The translations under genes and the position numbers were made by a program. This document shows positions 16,373 through 26,006 of a stretch of 64,000 bases of DNA, piece by piece (the stretch's first letter is position 1; each line of letters begins with the position of its first letter). The notes under the pieces were generated by a model. That model did not search any database and was not told where the DNA came from. It saw only the letters and a program-made list of their open reading frames with translations. The stretch spans positions 1,975,302 through 2,039,301 of the forward strand of contig NZ_JAYGJQ010000001.1 in the NCBI RefSeq assembly GCF_035013165.1. The letters are read 5' to 3'. Source of the stretch: Bacteriovorax sp. PP10 (GTDB lineage: Bacteria > Bdellovibrionota > Bacteriovoracia > Bacteriovoracales > Bacteriovoracaceae).

Positions 16373-16445
16373 TCGACACTAAAATTAAGTTTAAAAAAAG
16401 TTACAAATAATTTTTTAGGGTAAATAACCTTTTTGGAGATGAGTT

Positions 16446-18605
16446 ATGAAATTAATGGCCAAAACTAGAAACATTGGGATCTCAGCCCACATCGATTCAG
16501 GGAAGACAACTCTTTCTGAACGTATTCTTTTTTACTGTGACAAGATTCACAAAATTGAAGACGTACGTGGTGGTGGTGCCGGGGCAACTATGGACCACAT
16601 GGAACTTGAAAAAGAAAAAGGGATCACGATCACTTCAGCTGCAACTACAGTTCACTGGAGAGGGATCGACAACGCAGGAATTACATTTGCTGAAGGCATT
16701 GATAAAGACTGTCGTATTAACGTAATCGATACTCCGGGTCACGTTGACTTTACAGTAGAAGTTGAGCGTTCACTTCGCGTTCTTGACGGAGCTATTCTAG
16801 TTCTTTGTTCAGTTGCTGGTGTTCAATCTCAGTCAATCACAGTTGATAGACAGATGAAGCGTTACGCTGTTCCTCGTATGGCCTTCTTAAACAAGATGGA
16901 CCGTATGGGTGCTAACCCTCATAAAGGTGTAGCTGCTCTAAGAGAAAAACTTTACCACAATGCAGTTTTAATGCAGTTACCAATCGGTGCTGAAGAAAAC
17001 TTCAAAGGTGTTGTAGATTTAATTACAAGACAAGCTTACTATTTCGACGGAGAAAACGGAGAAAAAGTAAGAGTTGAAGCAATCCCTGCTGACATGCTTG
17101 ATGATGTTGAAGCATTCAGAGAAAAACTTCTTGATGCTGCTTCAAACTTTGACGACAACATGGTTGAAAAAATTCTTGAAGGCGGAGACATTACTGAAGC
17201 TGAAATTCACAATGCAATTAAGATTGGAACTCAGACTTTAAAGTTAACTCCAGTATTCATGGGATCAGCTTTCAAAAATAAAGGTGTTCAACTTCTTCTT
17301 AACGCTGTTTCAAGATACCTTCCGTCTCCACTTACTTGTAAGAGACCGATCGCTATCGACAACGATACGAAAGAAAAAATTGAACTTATTCCAGATGGAT
17401 CTAAGCCACTTGTATGTATGGCGTTCAAGATTACTGACGAGCAATTCGGACAGTTAACTTACACTCGTATTTACCAAGGGACTTTAAATAAAGGTGACAC
17501 GATCATCAACACACGTACTAAGAAAAGAGTACGCGTTGGTCGTCTAGTTCGTATGAACGCTAACGACAGAGAGAACATTGAAACTGTTGGACCAGGGGAC
17601 ATCATCGCTATCATCGGTATCGATTGTGCTTCAGGGGATACATTTGTTGGTGACGATAAGTGGGATCACATTTCATGTGAAGGTATGCACATTGCTGCAG
17701 CTGTAATCGAACTTTCGATTTCAGTAAAAGATAAAGATCAACAAACTCGTCTTTCAAAAGGTCTTTCACGATTCATGAAAGAAGATCCGACGTTTCATGT
17801 ATACACAGATGAAGAATCTGCTGAAACACGTATCGCTGGTATGGGAGAGCTTCACCTTGAGATTTACGTAGAAAGATTAAAACGTGAATACAACTGTGAC
17901 GTTCAAGTTGGTGCACCTCAGGTAAACTACCGTGAGACGATCAGACAAGAAGCTAAGTTCGATTACCTACACAAGAAGCAAACTGGTGGATCTGGACAGT
18001 TCGGTCAAGTAGTAGGAATGATCAAGCCTCTTCTTGAAGAGAAAAAAGAAAATGATGAACAAGTGTTCAAGTTCTACAATGAAATTAAGGGTGGATCTAT
18101 TCCAAACGAATTCATTGCATCTTGTGAAAAAGGTTTCAACGACGTTATGGATAAAGGACCTCTTGCAGCGTTCCCTTTAATCAACGTTGAAGTTTACCTA
18201 CAAGACGGTCGTTACCACGACGTCGATTCATCTGACTTAGCATTCCGTATTGCTTCTCGTATGGCGATGAGACAAGCTGTAAAAGCTGCTTCTCCAGTTA
18301 TCCTAGAGCCAATCATGAAAGTTGAAGTTGAAACTCCAGATGAGTACCAAGGGGGAGTAATTGGTGACCTTTCTTCTAGAAGAGGGATTATCCAGGCTTC
18401 AGAATCTAACGATACAGGTGAAGTAACAATCAACGCTCTGATCCCGTTATCAGAAATGTTCGGTTACTCTACAGTTCTTCGTTCAATGTCAGCTGGTAAA
18501 GCTTCATACACAATGGAATTCGCGAAATACGGTGAATGTCCAAACAACGTGGCTGAAAAAGTTATCGCTGAAAGAAAAGACAAACTAGCTGCTCAAGCTG
18601 AATAG
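16446..18605 (+). CDS. fusA: Elongation factor G, spdEFG1/mitochondrial-EFG1 type
   Basis: The translocase GTPase of translation, 719 aa. G1 is AHIDSGKTT (DSGKT rather than the usual DAGKT of bacterial EF-G), G3 is DTPGHVDF and G4 is NKMDR. Domain IV and V motifs ([27 protein letters not shown]) follow. DSGKT together with [17 protein letters not shown] resembles mitochondrial EFG1 and its bacterial relatives spdEFG1 found in spirochaetes, planctomycetes and delta-like lineages. Those organisms often carry a second EF-G for recycling, not present here. It stands alone, away from any str operon, with its own promoter and terminator. Confidence 0.95.
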   Translation: MKLMAKTRNIGISAHIDSGKTTLSERILFYCDKIHKIEDVRGGGAGATMDHMELEKEKGITITSAATTVHWRGIDNAGITFAEGIDKDCRINVIDTPGHVDFTVEVERSLRVLDGAILVLCSVAGVQSQSITVDRQMKRYAVPRMAFLNKMDRMGANPHKGVAALREKLYHNAVLMQLPIGAEENFKGVVDLITRQAYYFDGENGEKVRVEAIPADMLDDVEAFREKLLDAASNFDDNMVEKILEGGDITEAEIHNAIKIGTQTLKLTPVFMGSAFKNKGVQLLLNAVSRYLPSPLTCKRPIAIDNDTKEKIELIPDGSKPLVCMAFKITDEQFGQLTYTRIYQGTLNKGDTIINTRTKKRVRVGRLVRMNANDRENIETVGPGDIIAIIGIDCASGDTFVGDDKWDHISCEGMHIAAAVIELSISVKDKDQQTRLSKGLSRFMKEDPTFHVYTDEESAETRIAGMGELHLEIYVERLKREYNCDVQVGAPQVNYRETIRQEAKFDYLHKKQTGGSGQFGQVVGMIKPLLEEKKENDEQVFKFYNEIKGGSIPNEFIASCEKGFNDVMDKGPLAAFPLINVEVYLQDGRYHDVDSSDLAFRIASRMAMRQAVKAASPVILEPIMKVEVETPDEYQGGVIGDLSSRRGIIQASESNDTGEVTINALIPLSEMFGYSTVLRSMSAGKASYTMEFAKYGECPNNVAEKVIAERKDKLAAQAE

Positions 18606-18628
18606 TTTGTTTTTAACAAAGATTTAAT

Positions 18629-18660
18629 AAAGGGGCCCCTTTTTGGGGCCCTTTTTTTTT
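18629..18660 (+). terminator. Terminator after fusA
   Basis: A GC-rich stem GGGCCCC/GGGGCCC with flanking A and T pairs and a TTTTT loop is followed by nine T. It starts 24 bp after the stop. A similar hairpin lies at 24028. Confidence 0.9.
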
Positions 18661-18713
18661 GTCTTTTTTATAAGTAAGCGAGTTTTTACATGGCTACTTT
18701 TCTTTTCTATTTA

Positions 18714-18731
18714 TATTAGGTAAACCTAATA
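18714..18731 (+). promoter_or_regulatory. Palindrome before the LysR gene (possible autoregulatory site)
   Basis: TATTAGGT-AA-ACCTAATA is an 8-bp perfect inverted repeat ending 4 nt before the ATG. It contains the LysR-type pattern T-N11-A (T18717, A18729). It also covers where a Shine-Dalgarno sequence would sit, so binding or folding could block translation as well as transcription. Confidence 0.45.
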
Positions 18732-18735
18732 CATT

Positions 18736-19641
18736 ATGATTGAAACATCTCAACTACAGACATTAGTGGCCGTAACCCGCGCAAAAAGTTTCTCTAAAGC
18801 AGCAGAAGTGCTGGGAGTTACTCAATCGGCGATCAGCCAAAGTATTAAAAACCTTGAATCGAAACTTGAAGTAAAGATCTTCAAGCGCTCAGGAAAAATG
18901 GTGGTTTTAACCGCTGAAGGTGAAAAGCTCTACGCGCTTGGAACTCAGTTCCTGCAAAAAATGGAAGACACTCTGGTTGAAATCCAGGGCGATAAAGATA
19001 CGATGCAAGGGAAGGTGACCATTGGTACCCTGACTGGAATCGGGAAGACGTGGCTGGCAAAAGAAATCGTCTGGCACGCTAAAGAAAACCCAGATCTAAA
19101 GCTATCAGTTCGCATGGGTCACCAGGAAGATTTGATTGCTGACTTCGATGCCAACAAATTAGATATTTTGATTATGCCGGAAGATGATGTTCCTCTTCAT
19201 GGTGAAAAAGAATTCTTCTTAGAAGAAAAATCAACACTCGTATTTCCAAAAGAAATGAAGGATCAGTTCTTCAATAAAAAATTAACTCTGGAATTGCTAG
19301 AGACGATTCCGACTATTTTATTCGAACAAAATGACGTTTTATTTTTAAAATGGTGTAGATCGAAATTCAAAACACACCCGAAAAAATTAAATGTTCGTTT
19401 TACTGTAAACTCTCACGGACACATGCTTCAGGCCGTAAACGAAGGTCTGGGGATTGCTGTTGTTCCCAATCACGTATTGAATCGTTCATTCTTTAAAGAC
19501 AAAATTATGACACTTGGGGATGAATTCGAAGTACCGAGTGGGAAGCTTTATATCGTCTACCATAAAGAGTCAGAAAATTTAGTCAGAATTAAAAATACTA
19601 TTGATAGACTACTCTCACATCGTGATACATTTAAGATATGA
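18736..19641 (+). CDS. LysR-family transcriptional regulator
   Basis: 301 aa. The N-terminal winged HTH (about 1-60) reads SFSKAAEVLGVTQSAISQSIKNLE, the standard LysR motif, and ends LTAEGE. The periplasmic-binding-like effector domain starts about residue 90 (KVTIGTLTGIGKTWLAKE). The effector and target genes are unknown. It overlaps the CCA-enzyme-like gene by 4 bp (ATGA) and that gene overlaps the acetyltransferase the same way, so the three form one coupled unit. There is no divergent partner gene, unusual for LysR. Confidence 0.93.
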   Translation: MIETSQLQTLVAVTRAKSFSKAAEVLGVTQSAISQSIKNLESKLEVKIFKRSGKMVVLTAEGEKLYALGTQFLQKMEDTLVEIQGDKDTMQGKVTIGTLTGIGKTWLAKEIVWHAKENPDLKLSVRMGHQEDLIADFDANKLDILIMPEDDVPLHGEKEFFLEEKSTLVFPKEMKDQFFNKKLTLELLETIPTILFEQNDVLFLKWCRSKFKTHPKKLNVRFTVNSHGHMLQAVNEGLGIAVVPNHVLNRSFFKDKIMTLGDEFEVPSGKLYIVYHKESENLVRIKNTIDRLLSHRDTFKI

Positions 19642-20780
19642 CGATTGCCTCCCTTATTCCGAATGAGCTGAAAGACCTACTTCGCGAGATTGAAGGACTT
19701 GGTTTTTCTTTGTGTTTGGTCGGTGGGACGCCGAGAGATTATTTCCTGAATAAAACGTTAAGCCATGACCTGGATTTTGAAATCAGGAATCTTGAGGCCA
19801 GTGTTTTACGCTCTTTCTTAAAAAATAAAAAAATCAATTATACCGAACTTCCTTATCAGATCACGAGAGTGGATTTCCATGGTTTCGACCTGGAGTTTTC
19901 TACTCCGCGAATTGAGCGCCAGATTGCTGGAAATAAAACTCATCATCATTTTGAAGCGGAACTGAGTCCGACACTTTCTTATCAAGAGGCCTTTAAGCGC
20001 CGCGATTTTACCTTGAATGCTATTGGGGTAGAGCTGGATATGAAAAATAACTCAGAAGTCGTGGTAGATCCTTATGGAGGCATTAAAGATCTGAAAGATC
20101 GAGTGCTTCGTGAGATCAGCGATGACTTCTTTTTGGATTCGGTTCGTTTTCTAAGACTGATTCGTTTTTCAATTAAATACGATTTGAAAATAAGCGATTC
20201 TATAACGACTCGGCTGAATGAGTTTGATTTAAGTGAACTCTCAAAACATCATTTCATTGAAGAGATGATGAAATCAAAAGTCCCCGGTTTGTTTATTAAT
20301 AAGTTTAATCAAATGGTGGCGGACTTAAAACTTTCAATTCCTACTGAATTTAAAATCTGGAATGGATTGAAATTTACTGGTGATAATAAAACTAAAGACG
20401 ATTTATTAGTTTCTTCTTTTTTACAAAAAGAGGAGAGTGCTAAATTGGTTTCAGCTTTTTTCTTAATGCCGGAAAAACGGGCGAAAGATTTAAAATCGTT
20501 TTATGATTCTTTTATGATGGTTAAAGCGGCCACGAAAGAAGAATTAACAACGCTTGCAAAACAATCAATCAACGAGCTTACTGATCCAGGTCTTCTGAAA
20601 GAGTTAAAAAATTTAGAAGAGAAAAAAGAATGGCAAAAATATTTCACAGGGCCATTACTTGTTTCATGGAGTGATTGGGATTCTATTAATGTAGATAGTC
20701 TTGAACTGGAGAGCATTCCGGTTAAAATGAGATCTTATTTACGTTTTCATAAAGCGCTTCAAAAGAGTTTTAAAGCATGA
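19638..20780 (+). CDS. tRNA nucleotidyltransferase/poly(A) polymerase family protein (class II)
   Basis: 380 aa. The nucleotidyltransferase core has LVGGTPRDYFLNK (GG at 29-30), metal Asp pair HDLDFEI (D44, D46), RRDFTLNAIG and the ATP-recognition region DPYGGIKDLKDR...DSVRFLRLIRFS. This matches CCA-adding enzymes, which build or repair tRNA 3' CCA ends. The C-terminal part (about 220-380) is divergent and lacks an HD domain. Whether it adds CCA, only A or only CC cannot be told by eye. It starts inside the LysR stop (ATGA). Confidence 0.85.
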   Translation: MTIASLIPNELKDLLREIEGLGFSLCLVGGTPRDYFLNKTLSHDLDFEIRNLEASVLRSFLKNKKINYTELPYQITRVDFHGFDLEFSTPRIERQIAGNKTHHHFEAELSPTLSYQEAFKRRDFTLNAIGVELDMKNNSEVVVDPYGGIKDLKDRVLREISDDFFLDSVRFLRLIRFSIKYDLKISDSITTRLNEFDLSELSKHHFIEEMMKSKVPGLFINKFNQMVADLKLSIPTEFKIWNGLKFTGDNKTKDDLLVSSFLQKEESAKLVSAFFLMPEKRAKDLKSFYDSFMMVKAATKEELTTLAKQSINELTDPGLLKELKNLEEKKEWQKYFTGPLLVSWSDWDSINVDSLELESIPVKMRSYLRFHKALQKSFKA

Positions 20781-21322
20781 TCGAAATTGTGACATTAAAT
20801 AATTTGAATGCTGATCAAAAGGAAGTTCTGCTTAAACAAGTAGAAGAAATCTTCTTTTTATCCTCATCACTTAAAACGTTTTCATCTGAGGAGCGACGTA
20901 AGGCCTTCTATAAAAGATGGTGTGGTGACTACCAGACTCTTTACCCGGAAGAATTTTTTATCGCAATGGAAGAGGGCAAAGTTTTAGGTTACCTCTCTGG
21001 CTGCTCGGACTCAACTCGTGCAATGAACGAAGTCAGTGTCCCCGGATACGCAGTTTTTCACGACTTGTTTTTAGCTTTTCCGGCCCATCTCCATATCAAT
21101 TTTCACCCTGATGCCAGAGGAAAAGGTCTTGGTAGTATTCTGATGAATCACTACATGAACTTTTTAAAACTGAATAATGTCATGGGTGTTCACCTTATCA
21201 CTTCACCTGATGCCCAAAACGTAAGCTTTTATCATCGTCTTGGATTCACCACGACGGTGACTCGCGAGTTTAATGGAATGCCTCTGCATTTTATGGGCTG
21301 CGTTCTTATTCCTGAGTTCTAA
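20777..21322 (+). CDS. GNAT-family N-acetyltransferase
   Basis: 181 aa. The acetyl-CoA loop is HPDARGKGLGSILMNHYM near residues 111-128 (R/Q-x-x-G-x-G/A motif RGKGLG). It is followed by VHLITSPDAQNVSFYHRLGF, the typical beta-5/alpha-4 region. The substrate is unknown. The start codon overlaps the previous stop (ATGA), so it is the third gene of the LysR unit. Confidence 0.85.
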   Translation: MIEIVTLNNLNADQKEVLLKQVEEIFFLSSSLKTFSSEERRKAFYKRWCGDYQTLYPEEFFIAMEEGKVLGYLSGCSDSTRAMNEVSVPGYAVFHDLFLAFPAHLHINFHPDARGKGLGSILMNHYMNFLKLNNVMGVHLITSPDAQNVSFYHRLGFTTTVTREFNGMPLHFMGCVLIPEF

Positions 21323-21436
21323 ACTCAGATAACAGATACTTGATCAGTACTAGATATTTTCCATTTAGTAATTTTGTGCTACACTTAATTAAGAGATTCA
21401 TGCGAACGTGTCGCAGTGAATGACAAGGATTGAATT

Positions 21437-21865
21437 ATGGTCGATATACATTCAATTTTGGCCGATCACCGCTCGAAAGCTAAAACTGATGATACTCCAG
21501 AAATCGGTGGTAGAAATCAAGAGCTAGGCCCTTCTACGTCTGAAATTCCAGATGTCTTCTTTGATAAAATTATTGTTGATTTTAAATTAAGCCGCGTTGA
21601 AATCCTGGTTCTTATGTATATTTATCGTAGAGTTTGGTGCTTACCAAACCTACATCGCTCTCACGGTATCTCCCAAATGATGTCTCACACAGAAATGGCC
21701 AAAAATCTAGGCCTTGCGATAGAAGATATTTACTCGTCTCTAAGAAAGCTGGAAGAGTACGATTTTATTCGCACAATCAGGGCCGGGCAGTACTTCTCAC
21801 GCCGCTTTTTTTCTAAAGAAATGGACGCTTCTTTTGGCCAAACATACGACGATTTCGAAATTTAG
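21437..21865 (+). CDS. Winged-helix-like 142-aa protein
   Basis: After a polar, probably disordered N-terminus (about 1-40) the segment RVEILVLMYIYRRVW and HTEMAKNLGLAIEDIYSSLRKLEEYDFIRTI reads like a winged helix-turn-helix, as in phage replication or MarR-type proteins. The basic wing has RAGQYFSRRFF. I infer DNA binding but do not recognise a family. AAGGATTG precedes the ATG. Confidence 0.6.
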   Translation: MVDIHSILADHRSKAKTDDTPEIGGRNQELGPSTSEIPDVFFDKIIVDFKLSRVEILVLMYIYRRVWCLPNLHRSHGISQMMSHTEMAKNLGLAIEDIYSSLRKLEEYDFIRTIRAGQYFSRRFFSKEMDASFGQTYDDFEI

Positions 21866-21903
21866 TGGTATGACTTCTCCTATAATCAATTTGTAGGACG
21901 CGT

Positions 21904-22659
21904 ATGAATTCCATTATGAATCATCCAGATTTACTTTCTCACCATGAACATTTAAGTAATCACTCTCTTTATCAAAAGATAAAAACAGTTTCTGATTTAC
22001 AAGTTTTTATGGAGACTCATGTTTTTGCTGTGTGGGATTTCATGACTCTTTTAAAGAGACTGCAAAACGATATTACCTGTGTGGCGATTCCATGGAATCC
22101 AAGTCCGTATCCAAAAAATGTTGTCCGTTTAATTAATGAAATTGTTTTAGGTGAAGAAAGCGATAAAGACCGCGAAGGCCTGGCGTGTGATCACTTCACA
22201 CTTTATCTTCGTGCTATGAATGATCTTGGTGCAGACCCTGATCGTCTGCTGAATTTTTCGAAAGATTTGAACTTTGATAAATGGACTACAAAAGCTGAGC
22301 GCGATTTTGTAACTTTTAATTTAGACCTGGCGATGAAAGGAAAAACTCACGAAGTCGCGGCCACATTCTTCTTTGGAAGAGAAAAATTAATTCCCGACAT
22401 GTTTACTTCAATATTAGGAGACCTCTCAAAAAATCTTGATGAGAGTGCCCAAACAAATTTTCCTAACCTGAAATATTATCTTGAACGTCACATTGAAATC
22501 GATGGTGGTGAGCACTCTCATCAGGCACAAGATTGTCTTGAATCTCTCTGCGGAAACGATGAAAAAAAATGGGAAGAAGCTCGTCTTGCTGGCGTTCAAT
22601 CTCTTATCTTACGAAGCGCATTGTGGGATGAAGTTGAAAAAAAGATAGTGTCAAAATAA
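21904..22659 (+). CDS. DUF3050 (haem-oxygenase-like fold) protein
   Basis: 251 aa, all helical. The features HPDLLSHHEHLSNHSLY at the start, FMETHVFAVWDFMTLLKRLQ and ERHIEIDGGEHSHQA match DUF3050, which belongs to the haem-oxygenase/diiron helical superfamily. The His and Glu residues in ETHVFAVWDF and DGGEHSH are plausible diiron ligands. The reaction is unknown. It has its own AGGACG site and precedes a secreted protein gene by 94 bp. Confidence 0.75.
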   Translation: MNSIMNHPDLLSHHEHLSNHSLYQKIKTVSDLQVFMETHVFAVWDFMTLLKRLQNDITCVAIPWNPSPYPKNVVRLINEIVLGEESDKDREGLACDHFTLYLRAMNDLGADPDRLLNFSKDLNFDKWTTKAERDFVTFNLDLAMKGKTHEVAATFFFGREKLIPDMFTSILGDLSKNLDESAQTNFPNLKYYLERHIEIDGGEHSHQAQDCLESLCGNDEKKWEEARLAGVQSLILRSALWDEVEKKIVSK

Positions 22660-22753
22660 TCTCACTTTAAATTATATTTTCTTACATTCGATTCTTTTAA
22701 AATTTTTTCATTAACATTGATGAAGTTAATACATTTTTCAATTAGGAGGAAAA

Positions 22754-24004
22754 ATGAAATCAATTTCAATCATGGTGGCAATGCTTTGTGTATTCGCCAT
22801 AAATACGAATACAGCATTCGCAAAATCAGCAGACGCTTTCCAGAAGCGCTTTCAAGTTATTAGAAGTGACGACGGAAAATTAATCGGAATTAGAGACAGG
22901 ACTATGCCGGTTAAGTTTGAAGTTGCACCATACGTGAAAATGATTAAGTCTCAGCTAATGGCAGAGCAATCGTTAATGGCACAAAACCTAGCTAACGGTG
23001 AATATGAATCTCAAGTAAGAGCTGTTCTTGAAGAAGATAGAGCTTATTGGGGATCAAATGGTGTAGCTTCTAAAGACTACGATACATACGTTCAAACAAC
23101 ACTTGATTCATTAAAGCAGCTTGCTGTTTTAAACGTTGATGCTGTTTTTACAAATCCAGCTTTCAATGAAGTTGTTTCTAAGTTCGAAGGGAAGATCACT
23201 GATGCTATCCTTCTTTTAGACCCAACTGTTTTATCAAACGTACAAGACCCAACTTTCTTTTATAAGAGAAACGTAACTTATAAAGCAGTTTCATGGGCCC
23301 TTGATTTCGCAAGAAAGAGACTAAGTAGTGTTCCAATGTTAAACACTGTTAGTTACGTAGTAGTTCAAGTTGAAAAACTAATTACTGAAAGAAGAAATTT
23401 TCACCAGAACATGCTTATGCATTATCTTGAAAACTTCGATGAAAAAGAACTTGGTTTAACTCACGATGAAGTGAACATGATCTGGTCATCAATCTATGAG
23501 TCTCGCATTCCATGGTACGCATACTGGGAATCAAACAACGCTAAGACGAACTGGATGAAATACGGAACAACAAACTTTTATGCTAACTTCAGAGCTGGAA
23601 GTGCAAACCTTGCAAAAGCTGGAAGCCTTTACACTGAAGTATCTGACCGTATGAACTATGCTTTCCAAAAAGTAACTTACAACAATGAAAAAGTTGTTGT
23701 TAACCTTTTCGATAAAGAATCAATGTTCCAAAATCGTCCGGCAGTTGCATTCAACTACGACCGTCCAACATCAATTGCTAGAAAGCGTATTGTCTTAACT
23801 CTTGCTCAACTTGGATTAAGTTTTATTCCAATGAGTGCATCAATTAAAGACACGGCAGGAAGCTTCATTAAGTCTTACTATGCTAACCAAAAGATCACTG
23901 AAGGTGCTCTTTATGGATACTTCGAATCAATGGGGGACGACTCAGGTATGGTGCAAATTAAAGCACAATACATGAACCCGTTTGATGGATTAACTTTAAA
24001 CTAA
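22754..24004 (+). CDS. Secreted hypothetical protein, probably highly expressed
   Basis: 416 aa with a clear signal peptide (MKSISIMVAMLCVFA...NTAFA, cleavage about residue 23). The mature part is rich in Tyr, Asn and Lys and predicted helical, with no Cys in the mature region and no family recognised. A near-perfect AGGAGG lies 6 nt before the ATG and a strong terminator follows at 24028. Codon choice is like fusA and the ribosomal class, so it may be an abundant periplasmic or exported protein. Confidence 0.75.
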   Translation: MKSISIMVAMLCVFAINTNTAFAKSADAFQKRFQVIRSDDGKLIGIRDRTMPVKFEVAPYVKMIKSQLMAEQSLMAQNLANGEYESQVRAVLEEDRAYWGSNGVASKDYDTYVQTTLDSLKQLAVLNVDAVFTNPAFNEVVSKFEGKITDAILLLDPTVLSNVQDPTFFYKRNVTYKAVSWALDFARKRLSSVPMLNTVSYVVVQVEKLITERRNFHQNMLMHYLENFDEKELGLTHDEVNMIWSSIYESRIPWYAYWESNNAKTNWMKYGTTNFYANFRAGSANLAKAGSLYTEVSDRMNYAFQKVTYNNEKVVVNLFDKESMFQNRPAVAFNYDRPTSIARKRIVLTLAQLGLSFIPMSASIKDTAGSFIKSYYANQKITEGALYGYFESMGDDSGMVQIKAQYMNPFDGLTLN

Positions 24005-24027
24005 GTTTTTCAAAAAATTTCTTCCAT

Positions 24028-24056
24028 AAAAAGGGCCCCTTATTGGGGCCTTTTTT
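24028..24056 (+). terminator. Terminator after the 416-aa secreted protein
   Basis: An AAGGGCCCC/GGGGCC stem with a TTATT loop and a T-run. It is similar in sequence to the fusA terminator. Confidence 0.85.
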
Positions 24057-24134
24057 ATTTATCTTTTTCATTGCCACCTCCTGCCTTAATCACCAGAATT
24101 AAATGAAGCAGCAGTTGTTCTATGGAGGGACTTC

Positions 24135-25016
24135 ATGAAAATTCTATTAAGCTTTTTTGTTCTGTCGATTTCAATTAATTCATTCGCCCAGGATTCATGG
24201 ATTGATAAAGTTATCTACGGTGTAGATGACCGCAAAGATATTTTTGAATCGACCAATGATATGTATAAGCAGCTCGCGAACTCAACGGCGGCGATGATTT
24301 CTGATTCATCTCTTGTCTCTCGTGAAGATGATACAGTGCTGGTAAGTAGTACGACACTTGAGCAGGATGGAATTTGTGCTGACGCTCGTTTTGCAAAACA
24401 AGTGGCAGCTGCAAACTGTTCTGGATTTTTAGTGGGAGATCAATACCTGGTCACAGCAGGACACTGTATTCAGGATCTCGATGACTGCGAAAGATACTCG
24501 TGGGTTTTTGGTTATGCTAATGTGACAGAAGAAAAACTAACTCAGATTATTCCTAAAACTGAAGTATATAAATGTAATAAAATCGTATCACGCGTTTTAG
24601 ACAGATCAACTTATAACGATTTTGCTCTTGTGAGACTAGACCGCGTTGTTGCAGGCCATACTCCTTTAAAATTTAGAACGACTGGAAAAATTGCTGATAA
24701 GGCAGGTCTGGTTGTTATCGGGCACCCATCTGGACTTCCAACAAAAATTGCTGATGGGGCAAACGTCAGATCGAATACGAATAAGTATTACTTCCAGGCG
24801 ACTCTTGATACTTTCGGTGGGAACTCGGGATCGGCCGTATTTGATTCGACAACGGGGGTAGTTGAGGGGATTTTGGTTCGTGGGGAAACTGACTATGTGA
24901 ATGATCCTATTCAAAACTGCTACCGTCCTAAGGTGTGTAAGGTCACTGAATGCCGTGGGGAAGACGTTACGAGAATCACTAACATCAAAGAATTACAAAA
25001 AATAATTCGTAAATAG
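24135..25016 (+). CDS. Secreted trypsin-like (S1/V8 type) serine protease
   Basis: 293 aa with a signal peptide (MKILLSFFVLSISINSFA). The triad is His in VTAGHC (about 110), Asp in NDFALVRLD (about 162) and Ser in GGNSGSAV (about 231). Cys pairs (ANCSGFL...GHC, ENCYRPKVC, TECRG) suggest disulfides. It is likely exported and made as a zymogen. The N-terminal stretch IYGVDDRKDIF...LANSTAAMI is also found in the next gene and resembles a propeptide. A paralogue follows 81 bp downstream. A role in digesting prey or environmental protein is inference. Confidence 0.88.
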   Translation: MKILLSFFVLSISINSFAQDSWIDKVIYGVDDRKDIFESTNDMYKQLANSTAAMISDSSLVSREDDTVLVSSTTLEQDGICADARFAKQVAAANCSGFLVGDQYLVTAGHCIQDLDDCERYSWVFGYANVTEEKLTQIIPKTEVYKCNKIVSRVLDRSTYNDFALVRLDRVVAGHTPLKFRTTGKIADKAGLVVIGHPSGLPTKIADGANVRSNTNKYYFQATLDTFGGNSGSAVFDSTTGVVEGILVRGETDYVNDPIQNCYRPKVCKVTECRGEDVTRITNIKELQKIIRK

Positions 25017-25097
25017 TAAGTAATTATTTCATAGTTTGCCCCGAGAGATCGGGGTTTGATGATAAAGTCTGGCGTCCAGTTTCCCATGGGAGTTTGA

Positions 25098-25985
25098 GTG
25101 CGCCAGATTATTTGTTTATCCCTATTTTTGACCTTCACGTATGCTTCAGTCTTAGAAGCAAAAATCAATGTTGGTTCATCTGGTTTAAATTCTATCTACG
25201 GAAAAGACGACCGCGAAATTATCACCAATAAATCAGACCGAAGAATTCAGGAACTAAGTAAATCAATCGCCTTGATTGTGCCAGTTGATGTTTTAGATAT
25301 TGGTATGTTTAAAACGACGATAAAGGCCGCTAGTCTGCAAGAAACAATGAAGATGTGTGTGAGTGAGCATTTTGTAACAAGACCTGCTGTATCAGGCTGT
25401 ACTGGCTTTTTAGTCGCACCCAATATCCTGGCGTCTGCGGGACATTGTTTTATGGATGAAAGTGACTGCGCGACAAAGAAAATTATTTTTGATGTGGATT
25501 CAAAAGAGCAAAGTCGAAAAGGCTATAGCGTAAATTCTAATGATGTTTTCAGCTGTTCCCGAATCATCAGCACAATGTACGATATGAATGCTCCGGGGGA
25601 TCAGGACTATTCGTTGATTGAGTTAGACCGTACTCCTAAGCGTCGCGAACCGCTTAAACTGAATATGAGTAAGAAGATCGACAACACTGCCAATGTTTTT
25701 ATGATCGGTCACCCGTACGGAATGCCATTAATACTTTCTCGCGAATCAGCGATTTTCAATAACAATGGTATATACCAGTTCACGGCCGGGCTTGACTCCT
25801 TCGAAGGGAACTCTGGATCTCCGGTTATTAATTCTAAAACAATGCTTGTTGAAGGAATTCTCGTCAATGGACAAGAAGATTTAGTTTATGACCCGAAAAA
25901 TGAATGCTATCGTAATAAAGTATACGATGGAAAGGGTGGCGAAGGCGTATTCAGAGCATCTGAGCTCCCTCCATTTTTAAAGTAA
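25098..25985 (+). CDS. Secreted trypsin-like serine protease, paralogue of the upstream gene
   Basis: 295 aa, GTG start with GGGAG 5 nt upstream and a signal peptide (MRQIICLSLFLTFTYA). The triad is His in ASAGHC (about 115), Asp in DQDYSLIELD (about 170) and Ser in EGNSGSPV (about 239). It shares IYGKDDREII...LSKSIALI with its neighbour, and the ends IQNCYR / NECYR match. A tandem duplication followed by divergence is the simple reading. Likely exported. Confidence 0.88.
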   Translation: MRQIICLSLFLTFTYASVLEAKINVGSSGLNSIYGKDDREIITNKSDRRIQELSKSIALIVPVDVLDIGMFKTTIKAASLQETMKMCVSEHFVTRPAVSGCTGFLVAPNILASAGHCFMDESDCATKKIIFDVDSKEQSRKGYSVNSNDVFSCSRIISTMYDMNAPGDQDYSLIELDRTPKRREPLKLNMSKKIDNTANVFMIGHPYGMPLILSRESAIFNNNGIYQFTAGLDSFEGNSGSPVINSKTMLVEGILVNGQEDLVYDPKNECYRNKVYDGKGGEGVFRASELPPFLK

Positions 25986-26006
25986 TCATTTTTTTAAGGA
26001 CATTTT

